A DNA stretch of 64,000 nucleotides from NCBI RefSeq assembly GCF_031626495.1, contig NZ_JAMQOJ010000001.1:682001-746000 (forward strand). Reading direction: 5' to 3'. The position numbers were made by a program, and so were the translations under genes. This stretch comes from Natrinema sp031626495. GTDB lineage: Archaea; Halobacteriota; Halobacteria; Halobacteriales; Natrialbaceae. Below are positions 33,704 to 41,040 of this stretch, in pieces. The notes under the pieces were generated by a model. The model worked only from the letters and a program-made list of their open reading frames with translations. It was not told where the DNA came from and did no database searches. Position 1 is the stretch's first letter. Each line of letters begins with the position of its first letter.

Positions 33704-34392
33704 GCGGAACGGAAGCGAAAGCCGCAATCGAAGTGCCGTCGGACCCCCTCGCGGGCCACCCCGCGACGGCGTATTTCTGGGGCCACGTCGCCGGCAGCGG
33801 CACCGTGTCCGACGAGCGCATCGAGGTCGTCACCAACGACGAGGAGTCCGCGCAAGTGCTCGCAGCCGTCGCGGGCGGCGATCTCGAGCACGAAACGACC
33901 ACCCGCGACTACGCCCACGACACCTCGATCACGCGCACGGAGGACGAGTACACGCTGTCGATCGGCGGCGACGAGAACGCGGGTCTGCTGGGCCGCAGCG
34001 GCGCGCTCGGCCTCCCCGTCGACGGTCGCGGCAACTACCGCTTCGGGGCCTTCGCGAGCCACGACCGTGAACTGCTCCGGGGCCTGCTCGAGGGCTGTGG
34101 CACGATCTGCTTCAAGTCCTCGAGCGGCACCGTCGGCATCTCGTTCGTCCACGACGATCGGGAGCTGCTCGAGTTCGCGCGGGAGCTGATCGCGGCGTGT
34201 CCGGTCGAAGCGCCCGTCGACGACCTCTTGGAGACTTCGTCGGGCGGTTACTGGTTCGGCGTCGACGACGCCGCCGCGCCCGATTTCGGCACGTGGCTCT
34301 ACGAGGACTGCGAGGGAACCGGACTGTTCGCGCCGAGTCGTCGGCGCAAGTTGGAGCAGAGCCTCGAGCAGGCCGATGCGTACGACGAGTAG
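33700..34392 (+). CDS. Cobalamin-operon protein with two LAGLIDADG-like motifs
   Basis: A 230-residue soluble protein of unassigned function, conserved (as I recall) in haloarchaeal cobalamin loci. I see two LAGLIDADG-like helices exactly 100 residues apart: FWGHVAGSGTV (residues 26-36) and LRGLLEGCGTI (126-136). Each is followed by a beta-rich stretch (SDERIEVVTNDEES; FKSSSGTVGISFVHDDRE), as in monomeric LAGLIDADG endonucleases. The catalytic acid is kept as Glu131 in the second motif but is Ala31 in the first, so DNA cleavage is doubtful. It is not an intein, since no splice residues or extein flank it. Its position between a ferredoxin and cbiX suggests a role in corrin synthesis or its control. 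Confidence 0.7.
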   Translation: MSGTEAKAAIEVPSDPLAGHPATAYFWGHVAGSGTVSDERIEVVTNDEESAQVLAAVAGGDLEHETTTRDYAHDTSITRTEDEYTLSIGGDENAGLLGRSGALGLPVDGRGNYRFGAFASHDRELLRGLLEGCGTICFKSSSGTVGISFVHDDRELLEFARELIAACPVEAPVDDLLETSSGGYWFGVDDAAAPDFGTWLYEDCEGTGLFAPSRRRKLEQSLEQADAYDE

Positions 34393-34422
34393 CCGACAGA
34401 CCGATCGAGATAACGAGTACCG

Positions 34423-35655
34423 ATGAGCACACCCGACGAGACCACGCCCGCGTCCGCGGCAGGCTTCGACGACGAGGCCGTCCTGCTTGTCGGCCACGGC
34501 TCCAGACGCGAGAAGTCGAACGAACAGGTGCGCGAACTGTCAGCCGGCCTCGAGTCCCGACTCGGGATCCCCGTCGACGCCGCGTTCCTCGAACTCGCGG
34601 AGCCGGCGATCGACGAGGCCTTCGCGGGGCTCGAGCCGATCGCGTCGCGAGTGACCGTCGTCCACTGCTCGCTGTTCGCCGCGAGCCACGTGAAAAACGA
34701 CGTGCCGCTGGCGATCGAGCAGGCACGGGCGGAACGCGACCTCGAGATCGACAACGGTGCACATCTCGGCGTCCACCCCGCAATCTTGGACCTGCTGGAC
34801 GACCGTGCCGCCGCCGTCGAGGCGGAACTGGGCGTCGATCGCACGGAGGACGACGTCGCCGTCGTCGTCTGTGGTCGCGGCTCGAGCGATCCGGACGCCA
34901 ACGGCGACGTGCACAAACTCGCTCGGCTGCTGTTCGAGGGCCGCGATTTCGACCGCGTCGAGGCGACGTTCATCGGCGTCACCGAACCGACGCTCGAGGA
35001 CACCCTTCACGGGCTCTCGAAACACCGGCCCGACGCGGTCGTCGTCCTGCCGTACATGCTCGGCGACGGCGTCCTCACCCAGCGGGTGCGCGATCGGACC
35101 GCCGAGTTCGACGCGGACTACCCCTACGTCGACGCACTCGCCGGCGATCCGCTCGGCACGGATTCGCGGTTGCTCGACGTCTTCGCCGACCGCTGGCAGG
35201 AGGCCCGGACCGACAGCGTCGCCATGTCCTGTGACACGTGCAAGTACAAGGTCGACCTCGAGGGCTACGAGGAGGACGTCGGCGGCGCTCGCGCCATGCT
35301 CCGGGCGCTCGCCCATCAGGAGGCCCACGCCGATCGCGAGGACGTCGACGAGGAACCCCACAGCCACGACGCGCCGGAAAAGCACGTCGCGGTCTGTATG
35401 AATCAGACCTGCGCCGAGCAGGGGTCGCCGGCGGTCCTCGAGCGACTGCGACAGGAGGCCCGCGACTCGGAGCACTGCGACGCCCGCATCACGCGGTCGT
35501 CCTGTCTGGGACGCTGTGGCGACGGGCCGATGGTCGCGGTCTACCCAGACGGGGTCTGGTACGGCGACGTCGCGAGCGAGGACGCCGAGCGGATCGTGGG
35601 CGACCACCTCGACCGGGACCGAATCGTCAGCGACCTCGTCGATCAGACGCTGTAG
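34423..35655 (+). CDS. cbiX: Sirohydrochlorin cobaltochelatase CbiX with C-terminal 2Fe-2S ferredoxin domain
   Basis: A 410-residue fusion. The first half contains two CbiX repeats: VLLVGHGSRREKSNEQVREL with the metal-binding His, HCSLFAASHVKNDVPLAIEQ, then VVVCGRGSSDPDANGDVHKL and VLPYMLGDGVLTQRVRDR. These insert Co2+ into sirohydrochlorin, the entry step of anaerobic B12 synthesis. After a CDTCKYKV segment and a His/Glu linker (EEPHSHDAPEKH), the C-terminal 90 residues form a thioredoxin-like 2Fe-2S ferredoxin (CMNQTCAEQGSPAVLERL; SSCLGRCGDGPMVAVYPDG; VWYGDV). The cluster domain could sense or supply electrons. Confidence 0.92.
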   Translation: MSTPDETTPASAAGFDDEAVLLVGHGSRREKSNEQVRELSAGLESRLGIPVDAAFLELAEPAIDEAFAGLEPIASRVTVVHCSLFAASHVKNDVPLAIEQARAERDLEIDNGAHLGVHPAILDLLDDRAAAVEAELGVDRTEDDVAVVVCGRGSSDPDANGDVHKLARLLFEGRDFDRVEATFIGVTEPTLEDTLHGLSKHRPDAVVVLPYMLGDGVLTQRVRDRTAEFDADYPYVDALAGDPLGTDSRLLDVFADRWQEARTDSVAMSCDTCKYKVDLEGYEEDVGGARAMLRALAHQEAHADREDVDEEPHSHDAPEKHVAVCMNQTCAEQGSPAVLERLRQEARDSEHCDARITRSSCLGRCGDGPMVAVYPDGVWYGDVASEDAERIVGDHLDRDRIVSDLVDQTL

Positions 35656-35734
35656 CCGTGCGAATTATCGCGATATCCACGTAGAATAGCACGCCAACTG
35701 ACTGCAGATACGAACCCGATTCAACGCATAATCC

Positions 35735-36106
35735 ATGAGCTGTTACGAAATCGAAGCACTGCGACTCGGACTGATGAACGTCCTCGGCGTCGGGGACGAC
35801 AGCGCCCGCGAGCACGCGGAGAAGGAACTCGAGGGCCATCTCGAGGGTCCCGTTCGGGGCCTCGCGGAGGCCGACAGCCTCGCGGAGATCCAGCGTCACC
35901 TCGACGCGGCGCTGGTCGACTTAGAGGAGGCGGTCGCCGCGATGGACAGCGACGACCCCGAGTACGATTACACGCGAGGGCGGTTGCTGGCCGTTCGCGA
36001 CGCCGAGCGAGCAGTAGCGCGGCTGACCGTACAGGGAGAGAGTATCGTCGACGGGCTCGGGGATGCCCACGACACGCTCCACGAGACCTTCCCGGTCGAG
36101 GAGTGA
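35735..36106 (+). CDS. DUF3209-family protein
   Basis: A 123-residue acidic, all-helical protein: MSCYEIEALRLGLMNVLGVG, then EKELEGHLEGPVRGLAEADS, and a C-terminal helix DGLGDAHDTLHETFPVEE. The composition and SCYEIEALRLGLM start match the DUF3209 family, which is commonly found in haloarchaeal cobalamin loci. Cys3, Glu5, Glu7 and terminal His residues could form a metal site, but this is only an inference. Two bases separate its stop from the next ATG, so it is co-translated with the beta-propeller gene. Confidence 0.72.
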   Translation: MSCYEIEALRLGLMNVLGVGDDSAREHAEKELEGHLEGPVRGLAEADSLAEIQRHLDAALVDLEEAVAAMDSDDPEYDYTRGRLLAVRDAERAVARLTVQGESIVDGLGDAHDTLHETFPVEE

Positions 36107-36108
36107 CG

Positions 36109-37419
36109 ATGAGCGAACCGACAACCGAAGCCGGTTACGAGACCGAGTTCCGGTCGGTCACCCTCGGCGAGATCGAGCCCGCCCGAAGCCGACATATGTG
36201 GACTCGATCCGCAGTCGGTGTCGCCGAGTCCGGCGATCTCGTCGTCACCGGCGAGTGGGACGGCACCGTCACCGCCTGCGACGCCGACTCGCTCGAGGCG
36301 CGCTGGACGGCCGACCACCCGGACCACGCGGTCGGGATCGCGTCGCTCGAGGGAACGAGCGAAACGAACGGCAGCGGGGGCGAGGGTGAGGGCGAGACGG
36401 TCGTCGTCGCCGGCCGCGGTGAGACGGGAACGATCGCGGCCTACGACACCGCGACGGGCGACCGGCGCTGGCGCTACGACACCGTCGACGAGCTCGGCGA
36501 GGCGGTCGAGGACACCGTCTTCTACCTCCCGTACGTCGTCGCGCTCGAGGTCGGCACCGACGCCGACGGCAACGACGTACTCTATGCGGCCGCGCGCCGC
36601 TACGAGCGCGACGGCGAGACCCGCCGGTGGCATAGCGCGGTCTACGCGTTCGACGCCGACGGAACGGTGCGCTGGAGCTACGAGACCGACGCGTCCCCGA
36701 TCGCGCTCGATCTCGAGGCCGACGGCGAGCGCCTCGCGGTCGGCTACAACCGCTGTATGGGTGACCACGACACCGGGCTCGTCGTTCTCGAAGCCGACGC
36801 AGGCGACCTCGCGTGGACCTGGGATCCCGGCACCGAGGGCGACCGTCGCGTCGGCGACGTTGCCTTCGATGGGGAGGCGATCGCGGTCTCGAGCCACGGC
36901 GACAAGCGCGGCTACCTGCTCGGGCCGGGCGGGGCCGAGCGCTGGAGCGTCGACCTCGCCGTCGAGACCGATATCGGCGACGAGACGCTGTACGCATATC
37001 CGAACCACGTGTACGCGAACGATGGCCGGGTGGCGTTCGTGACCGGCAACACCTACGCGGTCGAGAGCCGCGAGACCGAGAGCCGCCATCCGAACGAACA
37101 CCGAGTCGCTACGTTCGACGCCGACGGCAACCCGCTGTGGGACGACGAGGTCCGCGGCTTCGTCCACGGGCTGGCCGCCGACGGCGATCGACTCGTCGCT
37201 CCCTGCGCCCAGAACTTCCGGGTGCGCGATCCAGACACGCACGCCGTCCGCCGGTTCGATCTCGAGTCGGGTGTGACGGACTGCGTGCGGTTCGACGGCA
37301 TCGCCACCGCGGCCGCCGTCGCAGACGGCACCGTCGCCGCGATCGAGGAACCGGTGCAGTACCACGACGAGGGGCAGACTCGCGGCGAATACGCGCTCCG
37401 CGTCGGATCGCTCGAGTAA
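36109..37419 (+). CDS. PQQ-type beta-propeller repeat protein of the cobalamin operon
   Basis: A 436-residue protein built of beta-propeller blades with the recurring pattern V-x-AYDTATGDRRWRYDTVDE and VYAFDADGTVRWSYETDAS, VVLEADAGDLAWTWDPG, ATFDADGNPLWDDEVRGF. There is no signal peptide, so it appears cytosolic. One insertion is Gly/Glu-rich (GSGGEGEGE). It may be a scaffold or binding protein for corrin intermediates; no enzymatic motif is visible. ATG 36109 was chosen over GTG 36103, which overlaps the previous stop codon. It is the last gene that clearly belongs to the cobalamin operon. Confidence 0.7.
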   Translation: MSEPTTEAGYETEFRSVTLGEIEPARSRHMWTRSAVGVAESGDLVVTGEWDGTVTACDADSLEARWTADHPDHAVGIASLEGTSETNGSGGEGEGETVVVAGRGETGTIAAYDTATGDRRWRYDTVDELGEAVEDTVFYLPYVVALEVGTDADGNDVLYAAARRYERDGETRRWHSAVYAFDADGTVRWSYETDASPIALDLEADGERLAVGYNRCMGDHDTGLVVLEADAGDLAWTWDPGTEGDRRVGDVAFDGEAIAVSSHGDKRGYLLGPGGAERWSVDLAVETDIGDETLYAYPNHVYANDGRVAFVTGNTYAVESRETESRHPNEHRVATFDADGNPLWDDEVRGFVHGLAADGDRLVAPCAQNFRVRDPDTHAVRRFDLESGVTDCVRFDGIATAAAVADGTVAAIEEPVQYHDEGQTRGEYALRVGSLE

Positions 37420-37523
37420 CGCAGTCCGTTCCTTCGCACCGATCCGTCCGGCTGATTGTGTCGTCCGGTCGCACACGCAAGGCCAACCCCCACAACGCGC
37501 CCTCGCGTCTGTACGACCGTACT

Positions 37524-38627
37524 ATGACCCAGGATTCTACATCCGGCGGCGACGAGGCGCGTTCGGTCCTGGAGTGCGCTTCGAGCTGTCCCGACGAGAC
37601 CGAACAAGCGGCGGGACCGCCGCCCAGGCTGATGACCGACGGTGGTCAGGCGGAGATGAAGGAAGCGGAAGACGAAGAGCCGGAAGACGAGACCGAGTCG
37701 GACACGGAAGCGGACTCCGATGCGCAGACCGACGACGGGGAGGCAGAGTCCGAAACCGACGAAGCCGAGACGGAACCCGAAGCGGAGGCAGAGTCAGAAG
37801 AGGAGGTCGAAGACGAAGCAGAGGGGGAAGCCGAAGCGGAAGAATCGGAAAGGGAAGACGAGGAGGCAGCAGAGGAAGAGGTCGAAGCCGACGAGGCAGC
37901 AGAGGAAGAGGTCGAAGCCGACGAGGCAGCAGAGGAAGAGGTCGAAGCCGACGAGGCAGCAGAGGAAGAGGTCGAAGCCGACGAGGCAGCAGAGGAAGAG
38001 GCCGAAGACGAAGCGGCGGAAGAAGACGAGTACCACGTCCAAGGCGCCGATGAGGTGTACGAGGGCGACGACGCGTCGGGCGTCCTCCACCTCGACCTCG
38101 ACGGACTGTTCCTCGACCTGCTCGGCCTCGAGGTCAATCTCGATCCGGTTACGCTCGACGTCTCGGCGCGACCGGGCGAGAACAGCTTGCTCGGAAACCT
38201 GCTGTCGGCGGTGACGGGACTGCTCGACGGTCCCGGCGCCATGGTCGACGAGGCGAAGTCGCTGCTGAGCAAGCCGATCGAGTTCGTCCAAAATCTGCTG
38301 AACGAGCCCGTCGAGAAGCTCACGGGGCTTTTCGGCGGTGGTGACGAGGCGGACGAGGCCGCCGAAGACGAAGACGCGGCCGAGGGCGAAGAGGAATCCC
38401 CCGGTCCGCTCTCGTCGGCGGTGGCCCGCCTGAAGAACGGCGTGTCGGCGGCGGCGGGCTGGCTGCGGGAGAAGGTCGCTGCGCTCGCACCCAGCCTCCC
38501 GACCGAGGAAATCGTCTCGGCGATCGTCAGCGCGATACTGGAACAGTTGCTCGAGCAACTCGAGCCCGAACGCACCGACGAGACTCGCGGTGAGACGGAG
38601 CCCTCACAGGCGGAGGCGACGTCATGA
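37524..38627 (+). CDS. Acidic repeat protein with LNL-type hydrophobic domain (unknown function)
   Basis: A 367-residue protein. Residues 1-45 include two Cys (ECASSCPDE). Residues about 45-170 are almost entirely Glu/Asp/Ala, including a ten-residue repeat (AAEEEVEADE) present four times. Then comes a hydrophobic domain VLHLDLDGLFLDLLGLEVNL, DPVTLDVSARPGENSLLGN, LLSAVTGLLDG, resembling a motif (LNLLGL...LDI-AQPGxGNLLGNLLCA-A-LLDG) that I recall from uncharacterised bacterial proteins. A second helical part with PIEFVQNLLNEPVEKLTGLF and a C-terminal amphipathic segment AIVSAILEQLLEQLEPERTD follow. There is no signal peptide. Its stop overlaps the next gene's ATG, making it the first gene of a four-gene acidic cluster. 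Confidence 0.75.
   Translation: MTQDSTSGGDEARSVLECASSCPDETEQAAGPPPRLMTDGGQAEMKEAEDEEPEDETESDTEADSDAQTDDGEAESETDEAETEPEAEAESEEEVEDEAEGEAEAEESEREDEEAAEEEVEADEAAEEEVEADEAAEEEVEADEAAEEEVEADEAAEEEAEDEAAEEDEYHVQGADEVYEGDDASGVLHLDLDGLFLDLLGLEVNLDPVTLDVSARPGENSLLGNLLSAVTGLLDGPGAMVDEAKSLLSKPIEFVQNLLNEPVEKLTGLFGGGDEADEAAEDEDAAEGEEESPGPLSSAVARLKNGVSAAAGWLREKVAALAPSLPTEEIVSAIVSAILEQLLEQLEPERTDETRGETEPSQAEATS
37863..38000. repeat. In-frame 30-bp tandem repeat, 4 perfect copies plus a partial one
   Basis: Perfect 30-bp units begin at 37863, 37893, 37923 and 37953, and a fifth, partial copy begins at 37983. Each encodes ten residues (EAAEEEVEAD register). The identity at wobble positions shows recent slippage expansion rather than selection on the protein alone. 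Confidence 0.9.
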
Positions 38628-39106
38628 GCGACGACTCGCTGACTCAACGGATCGATACGGAGCAGATCACGGAAAACGTCGACGTCGACGAGTTAGTCGA
38701 GGGGACCGACTGGGAGGACGAGATCGATCGGGACAAGCCCCTCGGCGAAGCGCTGGGCGGACAGATCGGCGCAATCCTCGGTCGGGCAATCGGCGAATCG
38801 CTCGGCCGAACCATCGGGAACATAGTCGTCGACGAGCTGCTCAGTTCCGGCGAAACGGGCGACGAATCGGCCGCAGACGAGGAGGCTGACGAGGGAGAGA
38901 GCGAGGAAGACGAGTCGGACGACGAAGCCGCCGAAGAGGCCGAGAGCGAATCCGAGACCGACGACAGCGAGAGCGAATCCGAGGCCGAGGAGGACGACGA
39001 CGGCCAAGCGGCCGAAGACGACACCGACGCCGAAGCCGAATCGCAAGGCGACGCCGAGGACGAGGGATCGGCGGACGAAGAACAGACTGCCGAAGCCGAG
39101 GAGTGA
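38624..39106 (+). CDS. Acidic glycine-zipper protein A (unknown function)
   Basis: A 160-residue protein in three parts: N-terminal MSDDSLTQRIDTEQITENVD with a VDELVEGTDWEDEID segment; a helix in which glycine recurs every fourth residue seven times (G41, 45, 49, 53, 57, 61, 65; GEALGGQIGAILGRAIGESL then GRTIG); and an 85-residue Asp/Glu/Ser tail. Such zippers drive close helix packing in membranes or oligomers. It is too polar for a simple single-span protein. It overlaps the previous gene by an ATGA and has a paralog immediately downstream. No known family. Confidence 0.7.
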   Translation: MSDDSLTQRIDTEQITENVDVDELVEGTDWEDEIDRDKPLGEALGGQIGAILGRAIGESLGRTIGNIVVDELLSSGETGDESAADEEADEGESEEDESDDEAAEEAESESETDDSESESEAEEDDDGQAAEDDTDAEAESQGDAEDEGSADEEQTAEAEE

Positions 39107-39159
39107 CCCACTGATGCACAGACTCCTTTCGTGCTACGGCGCGGCTCGAGGTGATCGTC

Positions 39160-40056
39160 GTGAGTGACGACTCGGGACTGAAGGGAATGGTCGCCGAGGA
39201 GGTCAGCAACCAGCTCGACGTGGCCGATATGCTCAGTGACGGAGGCATCGAAGACAGCATCGACGGCGGTGAGGTCGGAGCAGCGGTCGGTCGCCGGTTC
39301 GGCGAACGGTTCGGCCGCGAAGTCGGCGCCTCGATCGGCCGGGAGGTCCACGAGACGATCGCCGCGGGCGTCGACGAAGGGAAAGCGCTCGGCGAGATCC
39401 GCGCCGACCTCTCGACGGCGATCCGCGACGCCCTCCGCGACTCGCTCGCGGATGTAAGCGGCCGCGACTCGCTCGAGTCGGTGGCCGAGAGCGTGTCGGA
39501 GGGGAGCGCCCAGGAACTCCTCGGCGGCGCCGGAAGCGGCGAGACCGACGCGGACGAATCGGAGAGCGAGGAAGCCGAACCTCGAGACGAGGAACCGGCG
39601 GACGAAGGGACGTCACCGGACGTCGAAGGCGACGACAGCGACGAGACGAGCGCCAAAGAGCGGGTCAAGGAAGCCGCCAGCAAAGCCGGCGACTCGGTCG
39701 AGGAGACCGCCAGCAGGGCCAAAGAGACGGTCGACGGGGTCACCGGCGACGCCGACGAACAGGCCGACGAGGCCGAGGAAACCGAAGAGACGGCCGACGA
39801 GACCGAGGAAGCCGAAGCAGCCGACGATGACGAACCGTCCGCGGAGGACCTCGAGGATCTCAGGCGGGAGACCCTCGAGGACTTCCTCGGAGTGATGTCC
39901 TACAGCGACCTCCAGTCGGTCGCGAAGGACGTCGACGTGAAGGCGAACCTCAGCCGGGAGGAGATGACCGAGGCGATCATCGAGACGGTGACCGACGAGG
40001 AGGCCGACGCCGACTCGGGATCGGCGTCGGACACCGAGGAGGCGGAAGCGGAGTAA
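39160..40056 (+). CDS. Acidic glycine-zipper protein B with C-terminal SAP/Rho-N-like domain
   Basis: A 298-residue protein. The N-terminus MSDDSGLKGMVAEEVSNQLD mirrors protein A. Seven glycines with period four follow (G36, 40, 44, 48, 52, 56, 60; GGEVGAAVGRRFGERFGREV then GASIG). A helical segment (DLSTAIRDALRDSLADVSG), a long acidic region and a KEAASKAGDSVEETASRAKE late-embryogenesis-like helix come next. The end LEDFLGVMSYSDLQSVAKDV, DVKANLSREEMTEAIIETV resembles a SAP/Rho-N helix-extension-helix, often nucleic-acid binding. GTG 39160 is chosen over GTG 39151 because MSDDS matches the paralog. Confidence 0.7.
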   Translation: MSDDSGLKGMVAEEVSNQLDVADMLSDGGIEDSIDGGEVGAAVGRRFGERFGREVGASIGREVHETIAAGVDEGKALGEIRADLSTAIRDALRDSLADVSGRDSLESVAESVSEGSAQELLGGAGSGETDADESESEEAEPRDEEPADEGTSPDVEGDDSDETSAKERVKEAASKAGDSVEETASRAKETVDGVTGDADEQADEAEETEETADETEEAEAADDDEPSAEDLEDLRRETLEDFLGVMSYSDLQSVAKDVDVKANLSREEMTEAIIETVTDEEADADSGSASDTEEAEAE

Positions 40057-40130
40057 CGACTGCGACGTACCGGTCGCCCGCCAGCGGGACCGACAACGGA
40101 CGACACGACGTCGAAATCTGGGAGGCATCT

Positions 40131-40946
40131 ATGAGTGACACGCAACTACGAGATCGCGTACACGACGTACTGAACCAGGCCGACGAGTCGAGCGAATCGA
40201 TCGTCGCCGGTGACGACGAAGCCGCCGAGGACGGCGAGTCGACCCTCCTCGAGACGGCCGCCGAGGCGAGCGACGTCCTCGAGTCAGCGGAACCGGACGA
40301 ATTGCTCGCGGCGATCGGACTGGACACGCTGGCGGACGGAACCGAGCCGGATTCGATACCCGAAGCGATCGCCCGCGGGGAGGAGGAGAACGTCGCGGAC
40401 CTCCGACGGCTGCTACGCCTGTCGAACCTCGCCGATCATGCGGACGACGGCGGGCTCGAGGACGCAGTCGACGGTCTCCGGGCAGCGATCGGAGAGCGAG
40501 CCGACGCCGCATCGGAAAGCGGAGCCAGCGCCGACGAGGCGGACGACGAACCAGCGACCGACGACGGCGAGGCTGGGACGAGCGACGGCGAGACCGGCGA
40601 CGGATCGGAGACGAGCGGCGACGTCGGCGACCGGCTCCGAGCGGCGATGAGCGACTCGTTCGCGGAGTTCGGCGACGAACTCTCGGAACTCAAAACCCAA
40701 CTCGAGGAGCGAAGCGCCGCCGCTGCCGACGGCGAGACGGCCGGCGAGGAGGCGGACGCGGCGGACGAAGATGAGGATGAGGACGAGACCGACGATGGAC
40801 TGCTGGAGCGTAGGTCGGGCGGCGAGGATCGCGGCACGGCGTCAGGCAGACCGAGTCGGCATTCCACGATGGCGCCGCCGCCCTCGAGACGAGCGGACAT
40901 GCGCGGAACCGCGCGGCACTCGACGATGCCGAACAAACGCGGATAG
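40131..40946 (+). CDS. Acidic protein with basic RHSTM-repeat tail (unknown function)
   Basis: A 271-residue protein. The first 125 residues are helical and acidic with LRDRVHDVLNQADESSESIV, TAAEASDVLESAEPDELLAA and EEENVADLRRLLRLSNLADH. A low-complexity acidic linker follows, then a coiled-coil-like helix RLRAAMSDSFAEFGDELSEL, KTQLEER. The last 35 residues switch to a basic tail in which RHSTM occurs twice (residues near 245 and 263). A basic C-terminus on a very acidic protein is rare in haloarchaea and may bind DNA, RNA or an acidic partner such as the neighbours. It is the last member of the cluster, 74 bp after protein B. Confidence 0.65.
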   Translation: MSDTQLRDRVHDVLNQADESSESIVAGDDEAAEDGESTLLETAAEASDVLESAEPDELLAAIGLDTLADGTEPDSIPEAIARGEEENVADLRRLLRLSNLADHADDGGLEDAVDGLRAAIGERADAASESGASADEADDEPATDDGEAGTSDGETGDGSETSGDVGDRLRAAMSDSFAEFGDELSELKTQLEERSAAAADGETAGEEADAADEDEDEDETDDGLLERRSGGEDRGTASGRPSRHSTMAPPPSRRADMRGTARHSTMPNKRG

Positions 40947-41040
40947 CGGGGCAGCTTTCGGCCGATCCGGAGCGCGACGTCGAATCGGACAGGCTATCGC
41001 CCGCTGAAGCCTTATCGGGTTCCTCGCCGACGTCGTGCGT

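Noticed and set aside
33700..34392. Intein or active homing endonuclease gene
   Set aside because: There are LAGLIDADG-like helices but no splice-site residues, no host gene interruption and one catalytic acid is replaced, so a mobile endonuclease is unlikely.
37863..38000. Possible CRISPR array (30-bp repeats)
   Set aside because: Repeats are contiguous without spacers, in frame, and encode acidic decapeptides; no cas genes are nearby.
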